A DNA stretch of 64,000 nt from assembly GCF_003324565.1 (NCBI RefSeq), contig NZ_QOLA01000012.1:62001-126000 (forward strand), read 5' to 3'. The translations under genes were made by a program, and so were the position numbers. Within the stretch, counting starts at the first letter, position 1. The number at the start of each line of letters is the position of its first letter. The stretch is from Streptomyces sp. SDr-06. Lineage in GTDB: Bacteria; Actinomycetota; Actinomycetes; Streptomycetales; Streptomycetaceae. Shown piece after piece: positions 50,921-59,812 of this stretch. Under the pieces are notes generated by a model, which had not been told where the DNA came from, made no database searches, and was given only the letters and a program-made list of their open reading frames with translations.

Positions 50921-52069
50921 TCACTGGTCACAGTGGGCCGAGGCGCGGGCCAGCACGGCGGCGGCTCGGGCGAGCAGGGCGAGGGCGGCGGCGCCGCACA
51001 CGGCGGCGGGCACCGCCCCGGCCCCCCAGGTCTGGACGACGGCTTCGACGGGGCGGCCGACGAAGGCGCACCCGGGCAGCCGTCCGGTGAACACGCAGGA
51101 CAGGGCGAGCAGTTCGGCGCCCGCGGCGGCGGCGAGCGTCTTCGTGGCGGCGCGGGCGAACCCGTGCGCCGTCAGCAGCCGCGCCAGCCAGAGCAGCGCT
51201 CCGAGCGCCAGACCCTCCGCGAACGCGGCTTCCCCGTAGGCGAGTTGGGCGGTCGCCAGGCATCCCGCGAGGCAGCCGAGGAAGAGGGCGGCGCTGGCCA
51301 GGAGCAGCGGCCGGGACCGTCCGGAGAACTCGGCGAGCCCCCGGCTCGACGCGAGCTTCCTGCGGGCCTGTACGGAGAAGAGGTGCGCGCACCACAGCGC
51401 GGGGGCGACGGCGAACGCGAGGCCGGTGGCCGCCGCGGGGTTGAGCGGCCAGACCCCGTCGGGGCCGCCGTGCACGGCCTCGGTGAGCAGCCCGTCGCCG
51501 CCGATCGCGTACGCCATGAGCCAGCCGGCGCCGAGGCGGGCGGCGGGCCGGGTGCGCGGGTCGGCGCGCAGGGGACCGCGGCGCAGGGTCAGGGTGAGGA
51601 CGACCACGAAGGCGAGGGCGCCGACCGCGCCCGCCGCCAGGCGGACGCCGCCGGTGGTGAGCTGGACCCCCGCGACGGCGAGGGCGCAGACGACGCCGGG
51701 CAGCGGCGCCCACGGCGCCCATCCGATGGCGCGGGGCGTCGACTCGGCCGCGGGCGGCGGGGGTTCGGTGTCGCGCGGCACCCGGGCGTAGAGCTCTTCG
51801 GCGAGCGAGAAGACGTCGCGGTGGCGGAAGCGGGCCGCGGCGCGGTCGGTGACGCCGTGCGCTTCGAGGCCCGCCGCGATCTCCAGCGGGTCGACGGCCC
51901 GCTCGCACAGTTCGCGGTGGCGGTGCATGAGCGCCTTGACCGGGTCGGCGGGGCCGCGCCGGGGAGGGGCGGTGCGGCCCGGCTCGCTCGGGGACGCCGG
52001 GGCGAGGACGTCCTTGGAGCGGGAGTCCCAGGCGGCGCCGGTGGCCGGGGCGGAGGGAAGGTCGGTCAC
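50921..52069 (-). CDS. Polytopic membrane protein of polysaccharide cluster
   Basis: A 382-residue protein: an 110-residue cytoplasmic N-terminus with a helical segment (VKALMHRHRELCERAVDPLE and FRHRDVFSLAEELYARV), then about nine to ten Ala/Leu-rich membrane segments. I recognise no family. Its GTG overlaps the stop of the PelF-like glycosyltransferase (GTGA), so the two are made together; it may be the export or scaffold partner. Confidence 0.75.
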   Translation of the reverse strand: MTDLPSAPATGAAWDSRSKDVLAPASPSEPGRTAPPRRGPADPVKALMHRHRELCERAVDPLEIAAGLEAHGVTDRAAARFRHRDVFSLAEELYARVPRDTEPPPPAAESTPRAIGWAPWAPLPGVVCALAVAGVQLTTGGVRLAAGAVGALAFVVVLTLTLRRGPLRADPRTRPAARLGAGWLMAYAIGGDGLLTEAVHGGPDGVWPLNPAAATGLAFAVAPALWCAHLFSVQARRKLASSRGLAEFSGRSRPLLLASAALFLGCLAGCLATAQLAYGEAAFAEGLALGALLWLARLLTAHGFARAATKTLAAAAGAELLALSCVFTGRLPGCAFVGRPVEAVVQTWGAGAVPAAVCGAAALALLARAAAVLARASAHCDQ

Positions 52070-53799
52070 GCGCCCGCCCCTTCCGCCTCGGCGTCGAGAC
52101 GCTGCTTGAGCAGCACGGCGATCGGACTCCCCGCCCAACTCGGCTTCGCCGGGACGGGGTTAACGGGACGGCGGGCCGCGGTCGGGGCCGCCCATCGTCC
52201 GGGCACATGGGCCTCGGCGGGGTGCGCGAAGGGCTGCGGGCCGACCGTGTCACCGGCCTGCTCGCGGTGGACCGGGTTGTGCGACATGAGCTCCAGGTAA
52301 ATGCCGCGAAATGCCGCGAGGTTCTGCTCGACGGTGAACAGTTCGAGCGCGCGGGCGCGGGCGGCGGCGCCCAGCCGCGAGCGCCGCTCGGGGTCGCGCA
52401 GGAGCGCCACACAGGCGTCGGCGAGCGCGCGCGGGTTGCGCGGCGGTACCACCAGCCCCGTGCCGCCGATGACTTCGACGACCGCGCCGGTGTCGGTCGA
52501 GACGGTGGCCCGGCCGCAGAACATGGCCTCGACGAGGCTGATCGGGAAGCCCTCGACGACGCTGGAGAGCACGACGACGCTTCCGGCGGCGTACGCGTCG
52601 GCGAGTTCGGGCGCCTCGGGGCCGCCGAGCTCCTCGAAGGAGACCGGGTTGTCGCCCACCGCGTGGGCGTCGGCGGCCTCGTCGGGGAAGAGCTGGGCGG
52701 CCAGGGCCCGGCAGTGGGCGAGGTAGGTGAGCGCCTCGGCGCCCTCGGCGGGCGCGGCGATCAGCCGCAGCCGCGCCTGCGGCTCCGCCCTGCGGACCTC
52801 GGCGAAGGCGTGCAGCAGCGCGATGAGGTCCTTGGCGGGCTCGATCCGCCCGACCCAGACCAGGGTGTGCGGGTCCCCGCCGTAGGCGCCTTCCCCCACG
52901 GCGTGGAAGCGGTCGGCGGACATGCCGGGGTAGACGGTGCGCAGCTTGGCGCGGTCGGCTCCGCAGCGCTCCTGCCAGCGGCGGGCGTGGGTGTTGCCCG
53001 GGGTGACGAGCTCGGCGCGGGCGTACACCTCGGCCGCGAGACGGCGCTGGAAGCCCGCCTGCAACGCCCGGACGGGGACGGAGAGCCGGGCATTGGCGAG
53101 GTACTGGGCGCGCAGCTGCACGCCGTACTCGGTGACCAGGAGCGGGACCCCGCAGAAGCGTTTGGCCAGGAGCCCGGGCAGGGCCGCGCGGCCGCCGGAC
53201 GCGGCATGGCTGAGGTCGGCCGAGCCGAGCGCGTCGTCGCCGTACCAGTCGAGCGAGAGCGGGCGCAGGGTGCGCTCCAGGAGGCCGGCGAAGGCGAGGT
53301 GGTCGGGCACCCGGGCGGCCTGGACGGCGCGGTTGGCGCCGGGCGCGCGGCAGGCGGCCTCCAGCATGCGGACGGCCGTCTCGGACCGCAGCTCGGCGGC
53401 GAGACCGCCGTGTTCCCGGGCGAGGGCGGCGAGCCCGTAGAGCCCCTCGGCGAAGCCGTCGCCCGGCTCCGGGTCCGCCTGGCCGTCCGTGCAGATCCCC
53501 CGGACCAGCTGCCCGAAGTGCGCGGCGAACTCCCGGCGTTCACGCCGCCCGTAGCCGCGCTCGGCGCGCCCGCGGCCGGTGCCGCGCCCTTCGGGCGCCG
53601 CCCAGAGCGGGGCGGTGCGCACCCGCCGCACCTGGGGCGGCAGCGGAAGCAGTCCCCGCTCCTCCTGTTCCCGGCTGCGGCTCAGCGCGAATATGTCGAA
53701 CTCGTGCCGCGCGAGCCCGCGCACGAGCCGGTCGCACCACAGCCTGGACTCGCCGGTCGTGTACGGATAACCGCCATCCGTGAGCAGTCCGATCCGCAT
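52066..53799 (-). CDS. PelF-like glycosyltransferase (DUF3492 + GT4)
   Basis: A 577-residue enzyme. The N-terminus MRIGLLTDGGYPYTTGESRL and LLVTEYGVQLRAQY match the DUF3492 region found in PelF-type transferases; the GT4 half has WVGRIEPAKDL, DAYAAGSVVVLSSVVEGFP and SLVEAMFCGRATVSTDTGA with the nucleotide-sugar-binding Glu. PelF polymerises GalNAc-rich Pel polysaccharide from UDP-GalNAc in the cytoplasm. Homology is read by eye and the product is inferred. Confidence 0.82.
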   Translation of the reverse strand: MRIGLLTDGGYPYTTGESRLWCDRLVRGLARHEFDIFALSRSREQEERGLLPLPPQVRRVRTAPLWAAPEGRGTGRGRAERGYGRRERREFAAHFGQLVRGICTDGQADPEPGDGFAEGLYGLAALAREHGGLAAELRSETAVRMLEAACRAPGANRAVQAARVPDHLAFAGLLERTLRPLSLDWYGDDALGSADLSHAASGGRAALPGLLAKRFCGVPLLVTEYGVQLRAQYLANARLSVPVRALQAGFQRRLAAEVYARAELVTPGNTHARRWQERCGADRAKLRTVYPGMSADRFHAVGEGAYGGDPHTLVWVGRIEPAKDLIALLHAFAEVRRAEPQARLRLIAAPAEGAEALTYLAHCRALAAQLFPDEAADAHAVGDNPVSFEELGGPEAPELADAYAAGSVVVLSSVVEGFPISLVEAMFCGRATVSTDTGAVVEVIGGTGLVVPPRNPRALADACVALLRDPERRSRLGAAARARALELFTVEQNLAAFRGIYLELMSHNPVHREQAGDTVGPQPFAHPAEAHVPGRWAAPTAARRPVNPVPAKPSWAGSPIAVLLKQRLDAEAEGAGA

Positions 53800-53878
53800 G
53801 TGCGCACCCCCGATCTCCCTTGTGGGCGGTCACCGTTGGCAACGGCGACTCGCAGCGGGAAGAACGTAAGCGGTGATG

Positions 53879-53916
53879 CCGGTGGCGCGACGGACGGTTG
53901 TCCGTCGCGCCACCGG
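53879..53916 (-). terminator. Terminator of the ABC transporter operon
   Basis: A perfect 17-bp inverted repeat with a GGTT loop, 75 nt past the ABC ATPase stop and 80 nt before the glycosyltransferase start. It separates the two minus-strand units. Confidence 0.82.
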
Positions 53917-53990
53917 AAGGGGTGAATGCACGTAACTTTCCCGACCCGGTGGCGTTCGGTCGCGCTACGGGTCGGATCGGTCACGGACGG

Positions 53991-55835
53991 CTACGCCACG
54001 GCCACTTCCTCGCGGTCCGGGCGGGGCTCGGGGGTGTCGCCCCCGCGCAGCTCCCGGCGGGCCGCACGGCGGGCCGCGGCCAGCGCGGGATCCAGTGCGG
54101 GCACGGCCGCGAGCAGCTGCCGGGTGTACGGGTCCTTCGGCGCCCCGTACACCGCCTCGACCTCGCCCTCCTCCACGATCCGGCCCTGCCGCATGACGGC
54201 GACCCGGTCGCTGACCTGCCGGACCACGGCGAGGTCGTGGGCGACGAAGACGAGCGCGAGGCCGAGTTCGCGCTGCAACTGCGCCAGCAGCGCGGTGACT
54301 TGGGCCTGCGTCGTCACGTCCAGAGCCGATACGGGCTCATCGCACACGATCAGTGTCGGCTCGGCGGCCAGCGCGCGGGCGATCCCCACGCGCTGGCGCT
54401 GACCGCCGCTGAACTCGTGCGGATAGCTGTCGTACCGGTCCGGGTCGAGCCCGACCCGTTCGAGCAGCTCCCCGACCCGGGCCCGGATCGCCGCCTCGTC
54501 GCGCCGGCCGGCGGCCCGCAGCGGGTCGGCCACGGATTCGCCGATCGAGCGGCGGGGGTTGAGGGAGGAGACGGGGTCCTGGAACACCATCTGCACGGTG
54601 CCGGTCCGGCTGACGTGCCCGGCACTGGGCTCCAACAGACCCACCAGCATGCGGCCCAGGGTGGTCTTGCCGCTTCCGCTCTCGCCGACGATGCCGAGGG
54701 TTTCGCCTCGGTGCACGGTGAGGTCGACGGTGTCGACGGCGGTGAAGGCCGCGCGCCCCCGCCCGAACGCCTTCCGCAACCCCGCCGCCCGCAACACGAC
54801 GTCCCCCGCGTCGGCGGCCCCTTCAGCCTTCTGGGGCGAAGCCCCAGCGGCCCCCTCCACTTCGGATTCGCCCGCGGACCGTGCGTGGCCGCTCGCGCAG
54901 TTCCCCGCGCCCCTGTCAGCATGCGGCTCAGCAACGTTTGCAGCTTCGCCCGCACCACTACCAGCATGCGGCTCAACGGGGTCAACGCCCTCAGCCCGTC
55001 CGGCGATTGAGGACGAGCGCCGTTCAGGCGCGAACGGGGTCTGGGGCGGAGCCCCAGGGGGGATGCGGGGGACCGCGGAGAGGAGGGCGCGGGTGTACGG
55101 GTCGGTGGGCGCCCCCAGGACCGCGCCGACGGCCCCCCGCTCCACCGCCCTCCCCGCCCGCATCACCAGCACCTCGTCCACGCTCTCCGCCGCGACCCCC
55201 ACGTCATGGGTGACGAGGAGCAGCCCGAGGCCCGTCGACTGGCGCAGATCGTGGAGCAGGTCCAGGATCTGGGCCTGGACGGTCACGTCCAGGGCCGTCG
55301 TCGGCTCGTCCGCGATCAGCAGGCGCGGCTCACAGGCCAGCGCCATCGCGATGAGGGCCCGCTGCCGCATGCCGCCGCTGAACTCGTGCGGGCGGGAGCG
55401 GGACTTGCGGGCCGCGTCCGGGATGCCGACCCGGTCCAGGACCGAGACCGCGCGGGCCCGGGCGGCCCGGCGGGACCCGCCCCTGTGCACCCGGTACACC
55501 TCGGCGATCTGGTCGCCGATGCTGTAGTACGGGTCGAGCGAGGACAGCGGGTCCTGGAAGACCATCGCCGCCAACCCGCCGCGCAGGGCGCGGAGTTCGG
55601 CGTCGGAGGCGGACCCGACGTCCACCCCCGCGACCCGGATCGAGCCCGTGACCCGCGCCCCGGTCCCCCGGTGCAGGCCGAGCAGCGCGTACGCGGACGC
55701 GCTCTTGCCGGAGCCGGACTCGCCGACGACGCCCAGCGCCGCGCCGGGCCGGAGCGTGAAGGAGAGGCCGTCGACGGCCCGTACCGCGCCGAAGGAGATG
55801 CCGAGGTCGGTCACCTCGACCAGAGGCTCGGTCAT
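53991..55835 (-). CDS. Fused peptide ABC transporter ATPases (DppD-DppF type)
   Basis: A 614-residue protein with two complete ATPase domains. First (1-256): Walker A GESGSGKSA, signature FSGGMRQRALIAMA, Walker B LLIADEPTTALD. Second (about 345-614): GESGSGKTTLG, FSGGQRQRVGIARA, LIVCDEPVSALD, with the oligopeptide-transporter C-terminal extension. Residues about 257-335 join them and are encoded by a dispersed repeat (54830-55066), giving an unusual Pro/Ala/Gly/Glu linker. Powers uptake of peptides or nickel-type substrates. ATGA overlap with the permease. Confidence 0.9.
   Translation of the reverse strand: MTEPLVEVTDLGISFGAVRAVDGLSFTLRPGAALGVVGESGSGKSASAYALLGLHRGTGARVTGSIRVAGVDVGSASDAELRALRGGLAAMVFQDPLSSLDPYYSIGDQIAEVYRVHRGGSRRAARARAVSVLDRVGIPDAARKSRSRPHEFSGGMRQRALIAMALACEPRLLIADEPTTALDVTVQAQILDLLHDLRQSTGLGLLLVTHDVGVAAESVDEVLVMRAGRAVERGAVGAVLGAPTDPYTRALLSAVPRIPPGAPPQTPFAPERRSSSIAGRAEGVDPVEPHAGSGAGEAANVAEPHADRGAGNCASGHARSAGESEVEGAAGASPQKAEGAADAGDVVLRAAGLRKAFGRGRAAFTAVDTVDLTVHRGETLGIVGESGSGKTTLGRMLVGLLEPSAGHVSRTGTVQMVFQDPVSSLNPRRSIGESVADPLRAAGRRDEAAIRARVGELLERVGLDPDRYDSYPHEFSGGQRQRVGIARALAAEPTLIVCDEPVSALDVTTQAQVTALLAQLQRELGLALVFVAHDLAVVRQVSDRVAVMRQGRIVEEGEVEAVYGAPKDPYTRQLLAAVPALDPALAAARRAARRELRGGDTPEPRPDREEVAVA
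54830..55066. repeat. Dispersed Streptomyces repeat, copy 2, inside an ABC gene
   Basis: Module A at 54989-55056 matches 35690-35757 reversed (66/68), module B at 54867-54914 matches 35789-35831 reversed, and TGGGGC hairpins close both ends (54833-54847 and 55041-55057). The whole element lies in frame in the ATPase fusion gene and is translated as linker. Confidence 0.85.
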
Positions 55836-56830
55836 GACAGCACCACCCGTCGATCCGCCATCGCGTACAGGACGTCCGCGACCGCATTGGCAAGCACCAC
55901 GAAGAATCCGGTGGTCAGGACCACGCCGACCACCACCGGCAGGTCGACCGTGCGCACCGACTGGACGAGCTGCTGGCCGATGCCGGGGATGCCGAAGAGC
56001 GTCTCGGTGAGCACCGCGCTGCCGAACATGGTGCCCGCGTCGAGCGCGCTGAGCGCGATCACCGGGGCGACCGCGCCGCGCAGGGCGTGCCGTCCGACGA
56101 TGGCCCGCTCGGTCAGCCCGTACGCCCGGAACGTGCGCACATGGTCCTCGGCGAGCGTCTCCAGCATCGAACTGCGGGTCAGGCGCGCGTACTTGGCCGA
56201 TTCGATCAGTGCGAGCGAGAACCAGGGCAGGAGCAGCCCCCAGAACCACTGCTGCGGGTCGTTCGTGAACGGGACGTACTGCGGGAACGGCAGCCACTGG
56301 AGGGTGGAGCACAGGATGATGATCAGCAGCAGGCCGATGACGAAGACCGGGGTCGACGTGCCCGCGAGGGTCAGCCAGGTCAGCAGCCGCTCGATCATCC
56401 CGCCGCGCTTCCACGCGGACAGCACTCCCGTGCCGACCCCGATGAGGAGCCACAGCGCGAACGCCCCGACGACCAGCGATCCGGTGACCGGGAGCTTGCC
56501 GAGGATGAGGTCGGTGACCTGCTCGTCGGTGCGGTAGGACTGGCCGAGGCAGGGCGCGGAGCAGTGCACCACTCCCGTACCGGAGGAGAAGTCGCGGCCG
56601 GCGAAGATGCCCTGGAGGAAGTGCGCGTACTGGAGGTACAGCGGGTCGCCGAGGCCGAGCTTGTCGTGGACGAGGGCCACCTGCTGCGGGGAGCAGCGTT
56701 CGCCGCAGACGATCTGGGCGACGTTGCCGGGGGCCACGTAGAAGACGGCGTACACGATGACGGAGAGGGCGAGGAGCACCAGGACGGCTCCGGCGACCCG
56801 CCGCAGCAGAAAGCCTGTCAGGCCGGTCAA
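55832..56830 (-). CDS. Peptide ABC transporter permease (DppB type)
   Basis: A 332-residue permease with six membrane segments. The permease EAA-type loop reads ESAKYARLTRSSMLETLAEDHVRTFRAYGL, and the C-terminal GSAVLTETLFGIPGIGQ is typical of DppB. A soluble insert with Cys residues (CGERC and CSAPC) follows the first segment and may form disulfides outside. TTG start with AGGAG 8 nt upstream, overlapping the DppC stop. Confidence 0.9.
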   Translation of the reverse strand: MTGLTGFLLRRVAGAVLVLLALSVIVYAVFYVAPGNVAQIVCGERCSPQQVALVHDKLGLGDPLYLQYAHFLQGIFAGRDFSSGTGVVHCSAPCLGQSYRTDEQVTDLILGKLPVTGSLVVGAFALWLLIGVGTGVLSAWKRGGMIERLLTWLTLAGTSTPVFVIGLLLIIILCSTLQWLPFPQYVPFTNDPQQWFWGLLLPWFSLALIESAKYARLTRSSMLETLAEDHVRTFRAYGLTERAIVGRHALRGAVAPVIALSALDAGTMFGSAVLTETLFGIPGIGQQLVQSVRTVDLPVVVGVVLTTGFFVVLANAVADVLYAMADRRVVLS

Positions 56831-57810
56831 CTTACCTTCTCCTCAAGGGACTTGCCGGTACCGACCCGGAGCCTCGACGCCGCCCTCGGGTCCAGCGCCG
56901 TGCGCACTCCCTCGCCGATCACCGTCAGCGAGAGGACGGTGACGAAGAGCAGGGCAGCGGGCAGGAGGAGGTAGGTCGGGGCCGCCTGGTACCAGGTGTT
57001 GGCGTCCGTGAGCATCTGTCCCCAGGACGGTGTGGGCGGCTTGATGCCGACGCCGAGGAAGGACAGCGCGGCCTCGGCGACCACGTTGGAGGGGACGAGC
57101 AGGACCGCGTACGTGATGACGGGTGCGGCCAGGGCGGGCAGCAGCTCGCGGCGGGCGACCGCCCAGGTGCCCCAGCCGCTGAGCCGAGCCGCCGAGACGT
57201 GGTCCACGGTCTTGAGCGCGAGGGCGCCCGCCCGCACGATCTTCGAGGTGCCGAACCAGCCGAGGCCCGCGATGATCAGGGTGATCAGGACCGGCCGCGG
57301 GATCGAGGCGGGGGCCACGGCGAGCAGGCCGAGGGTGATGACCAGCATCGGCAGGGCGGCGGCCACGTCGGTGACGCGGCTGACGATCTGGTCGGCCCAG
57401 CGTCCGCCGAGCGCGGCGAACAGGCCGAGGGCGACGCCGAGGGCGACCTGGATGAGGGTGGCGACGAAGGCGACCCCGAGCGAGACGCGGGCGCCGTAGA
57501 CGATCCGGGCGAACAGGTCGCGGCCGGTCTGCGGTTCGACGCCGAGCCAGTGCTCGCCGCTGATCCCGCCGAACGCGCCGATGGGCACGCCGCCGCTGGC
57601 GGAGTCGACGAGCGTGGGGTGGTAGGCGTTGGGGTCCTGGCCTTCGAGCGCGGTGAGCAGCGGGGCCGCGAGCGCGACCAGGACGAGCAGGGCGAAGACG
57701 GCCGCCGCGGCGGTGACCGCGCGCTGGGCCCGCAGGCGCCGCCAGAAGAGGCGGCCGCCGGGGGCGGGTGTGACGGCACCCGCCCCGGTGGTCAACAGGG
57801 CTTCGGACAT
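56827..57810 (-). CDS. Peptide ABC transporter permease (DppC type)
   Basis: A 327-residue permease with the DppC N-terminal soluble stretch then six membrane segments; the loop reads IVRAGALALKTVDHVSAARLSGW and the block AEAALSFLGVGIKPPTPSWG is diagnostic for DppC. It ends 1 codon into the next gene (TTGA) and starts 2 nt after the binding-protein gene. Confidence 0.92.
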   Translation of the reverse strand: MSEALLTTGAGAVTPAPGGRLFWRRLRAQRAVTAAAAVFALLVLVALAAPLLTALEGQDPNAYHPTLVDSASGGVPIGAFGGISGEHWLGVEPQTGRDLFARIVYGARVSLGVAFVATLIQVALGVALGLFAALGGRWADQIVSRVTDVAAALPMLVITLGLLAVAPASIPRPVLITLIIAGLGWFGTSKIVRAGALALKTVDHVSAARLSGWGTWAVARRELLPALAAPVITYAVLLVPSNVVAEAALSFLGVGIKPPTPSWGQMLTDANTWYQAAPTYLLLPAALLFVTVLSLTVIGEGVRTALDPRAASRLRVGTGKSLEEKVS

Positions 57811-57812
57811 GA

Positions 57813-59543
57813 CTACTTGACCGCTACCTGCGAGATGTCGAGCACGCCGGTCCAGTCGCTGATGACGACGTTCTTGACGTCCTTGCCGACCAGCCGCTTG
57901 TAGACGGGGTGGAACAGCGGCACGACCACCGCCTGCTCGCCGATCTTCTTGTCGAGCGCGCCCCAGCGCGGCGCGGCCGCGGTGAGGTCGGTCAGCTTGT
58001 TGATCTCGTCGATCTCGCTGTTGACGGAGGCGTCGTTCAGGAAGCCGGTGTTGAAGTTGGCGCCGTCCTTGACGATCTGCCGGCCGTCGAAGATGGGCGC
58101 GAGGAACGGGCCGCCGGAGGGCCAGTCGGCGCCCCAGCCGCGCAGGAAGAAGCCGGGCTCCTTCTTCACGCTGGCGACGGTGTCGTTGTAGTCGTTGCCT
58201 TCGAGGCCCTGGAGCTTGACGGTGATGCCCGCCTTCTTCAGGGCGTCCTGGAGGGCGGTGGCGACCTCGGGCCCCTTGGGGCCGCCCTTGGCGTTGGAGT
58301 GGGTGAGGGTGACGGTGAGCCCGTCGCCGTAGCCCGCCTCCTTCAGGAGCTCCTTGGCCTTGGCCGCGTTGCCGGACGGGCCCGCCGGGAAGAGGTCGTA
58401 CGGGGTGTACCCGAAGGCCTTCTGGTTCGGCAGGAACGTGGTGGCGGGCTCGGCGAGCGAGGAGCCGCCGACGGCGTTGACGGCCGAGGTGCGGTCGACG
58501 GCGTACGCGATGGCCTGGCGGACCTTGGGGTTGTCGAACGGCTTCACGTTCGGGTTGAAGGCGATGTAGTTGGTGTAGCCGAAGTGCCCGGTGCCGACCC
58601 GCGCGGCGAGCTGCTTGTCGGCGCCGACCTTGGCGAGCTCGGCCGGGCCGAGGTTGGTGTCGGTGGTGACGGCGGCGGCGTCCGGGCCCTGCGAGGCGGA
58701 GAGCCGCTGGTTGATGACGGCCTGGTCGAGCCCGGAGCGCACGTCGATGGTGTCGGGGTAGGCCTTGCGCTCGGGGTCGGTGGACGCGGACCAGTTGGGG
58801 TTGCGCTCCAGGACCAGGTGCTCGCCGTTGTTCTCGTTCTTGACGACCTTGTACGGGCCGGACGAGACGGGGTGCTCCTCGTACTTGGTGCCGTTGTCCT
58901 TGGCCTTGGGGACCGGCGCGAACTGCGTCTGGGTGGCCAGGAAGGGGAACTCGCCCTCGGGCTTGTTCAGGTGGAACACGATGGTCCTGGCGTCGGGCGT
59001 CTCGATCGAGGCGAGCCCCTTGCCGCCGTCCTTGTAGGGGCCCTGGTACTGGGCGCCGCCGACCAGCCAGTCCCTCAAGTACGGTGCCCCGCCGGAGAGT
59101 TCGGCCGCGAAGGAGCGCTCGATGCCGTACTTGATGTCGGCGGTGGTGATGGGGCTGCCGTCCTCGTACTTCAGCCCGTCCTTGAGCGTGTACGTCCACA
59201 CGGTGGCGTCCGCGTTGGGCCGGCCGGTGTCGGTCGCGAGGTCGGGGACCACCTTGGTGCCCTCGGCGCCGCCGGCGCGCTTGCGGGTGGTCAGGGTGCG
59301 GAAGACGAGCGAGGGGACGTTTCCGCCGCCGGAGGTGTAGAGCCGCGCGGGGTCGAAGTCGGTCTGCGCCTCGTTGTTGAGGACGCTGAGCGCGCCGCCC
59401 TGGTGGGGCGTGCCGGAGGCGCCGGCTCCGGCGTTCCCGGCGCCGCCGCCCTCGGGGCCGCAGGCGACGGCGCCCACGGCGAGAACCACGGCTATCGCGG
59501 CCGCTCTTGCGACATTCCCCGACGAAATGGACGTGTGACGCAT
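57813..59543 (-). CDS. Peptide ABC transporter substrate-binding lipoprotein
   Basis: A 576-residue SBP family 5 lipoprotein. Lipobox GAVAC after a short signal; then GGALSVLNNEAQTDFDPARLY and VWTYTLKDGLKYEDGSPITT, the cluster C solute-binding pattern, plus RQAIAYAVDRTSAV. It should capture oligopeptides for the permeases encoded downstream. Leader region upstream is long (about 260 nt from the promoter) and structured. Confidence 0.92.
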   Translation of the reverse strand: MRHTSISSGNVARAAAIAVVLAVGAVACGPEGGGAGNAGAGASGTPHQGGALSVLNNEAQTDFDPARLYTSGGGNVPSLVFRTLTTRKRAGGAEGTKVVPDLATDTGRPNADATVWTYTLKDGLKYEDGSPITTADIKYGIERSFAAELSGGAPYLRDWLVGGAQYQGPYKDGGKGLASIETPDARTIVFHLNKPEGEFPFLATQTQFAPVPKAKDNGTKYEEHPVSSGPYKVVKNENNGEHLVLERNPNWSASTDPERKAYPDTIDVRSGLDQAVINQRLSASQGPDAAAVTTDTNLGPAELAKVGADKQLAARVGTGHFGYTNYIAFNPNVKPFDNPKVRQAIAYAVDRTSAVNAVGGSSLAEPATTFLPNQKAFGYTPYDLFPAGPSGNAAKAKELLKEAGYGDGLTVTLTHSNAKGGPKGPEVATALQDALKKAGITVKLQGLEGNDYNDTVASVKKEPGFFLRGWGADWPSGGPFLAPIFDGRQIVKDGANFNTGFLNDASVNSEIDEINKLTDLTAAAPRWGALDKKIGEQAVVVPLFHPVYKRLVGKDVKNVVISDWTGVLDISQVAVK

Positions 59544-59709
59544 CGGAAGTAGACCTCTCGGTGACTGCTGGGCAGGGCGGGAAACGCGGGCGCCCACAGC
59601 ACCAAAAGGAAAGGGGGTGGCTGCGCCCGCATGCGGAGACCGTGCGGAAGCACGGAGATGCCCGGGCGCAAAAAGGGAAAAGGAAGAGTCGAACGCGCTC
59701 GGGACGGCG
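59544..59709 (-). other. Transcribed leader between mini-ORF and binding protein
   Basis: Apart from the nested hairpins at 59622-59670 this 166-nt stretch has an AGAGGT ribosome site 10 nt before the binding-protein ATG, and on the minus strand a pyrimidine-rich run (CTTCCTTTTCCCTTTTT) just 5' of the hairpin. No further ORF is convincing. Confidence 0.5.
59622..59670 (-). promoter_or_regulatory. Structured leader RNA before the ABC operon
   Basis: Nested hairpins: an outer 8-bp stem TGCGCCCG/CGGGCGCA encloses an inner 6-bp stem CCGTGC/GCACGG with GGAA (TTCC on the minus strand) loop. They lie between the 31-codon mini-ORF and the binding-protein start. No U tract follows on the minus strand, so it does not look like a simple terminator; a translation-coupled switch is possible. 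Confidence 0.45.
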
Positions 59710-59805
59710 TCAGCTACAGAGAATGTCGGCCACGCTGTGCCCGGTCACGCCGATGAGCGCCAGCTCGATGGCGGCGCGTTCGGGGGTGGCGTGACGGTGC
59801 GACAT
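59710..59805 (-). CDS. Leaderless 31-codon mini-ORF
   Basis: An ATG-started ORF whose first base falls at the predicted transcription start: a perfect -35 TTGACA, 17-nt spacer, CATATT, then 7 nt to the ATG. No ribosome site exists, fitting leaderless translation, common in actinobacteria. The peptide begins MSHRHATPERAAIELAL and ends VADILCS; one Cys near the C-terminus, three His and a short hydrophobic core. No family is recognised. A regulatory leader peptide for the ABC operon is the best guess; chance ORF cannot be excluded. Confidence 0.5.
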   Translation of the reverse strand: MSHRHATPERAAIELALIGVTGHSVADILCS

Positions 59806-59812
59806 GCCGAGA

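Noticed and set aside
59116..59340. Short plus-strand ORF within the binding-protein gene
   Set aside because: Antisense to a well-defined lipoprotein gene and lacks a ribosome site.
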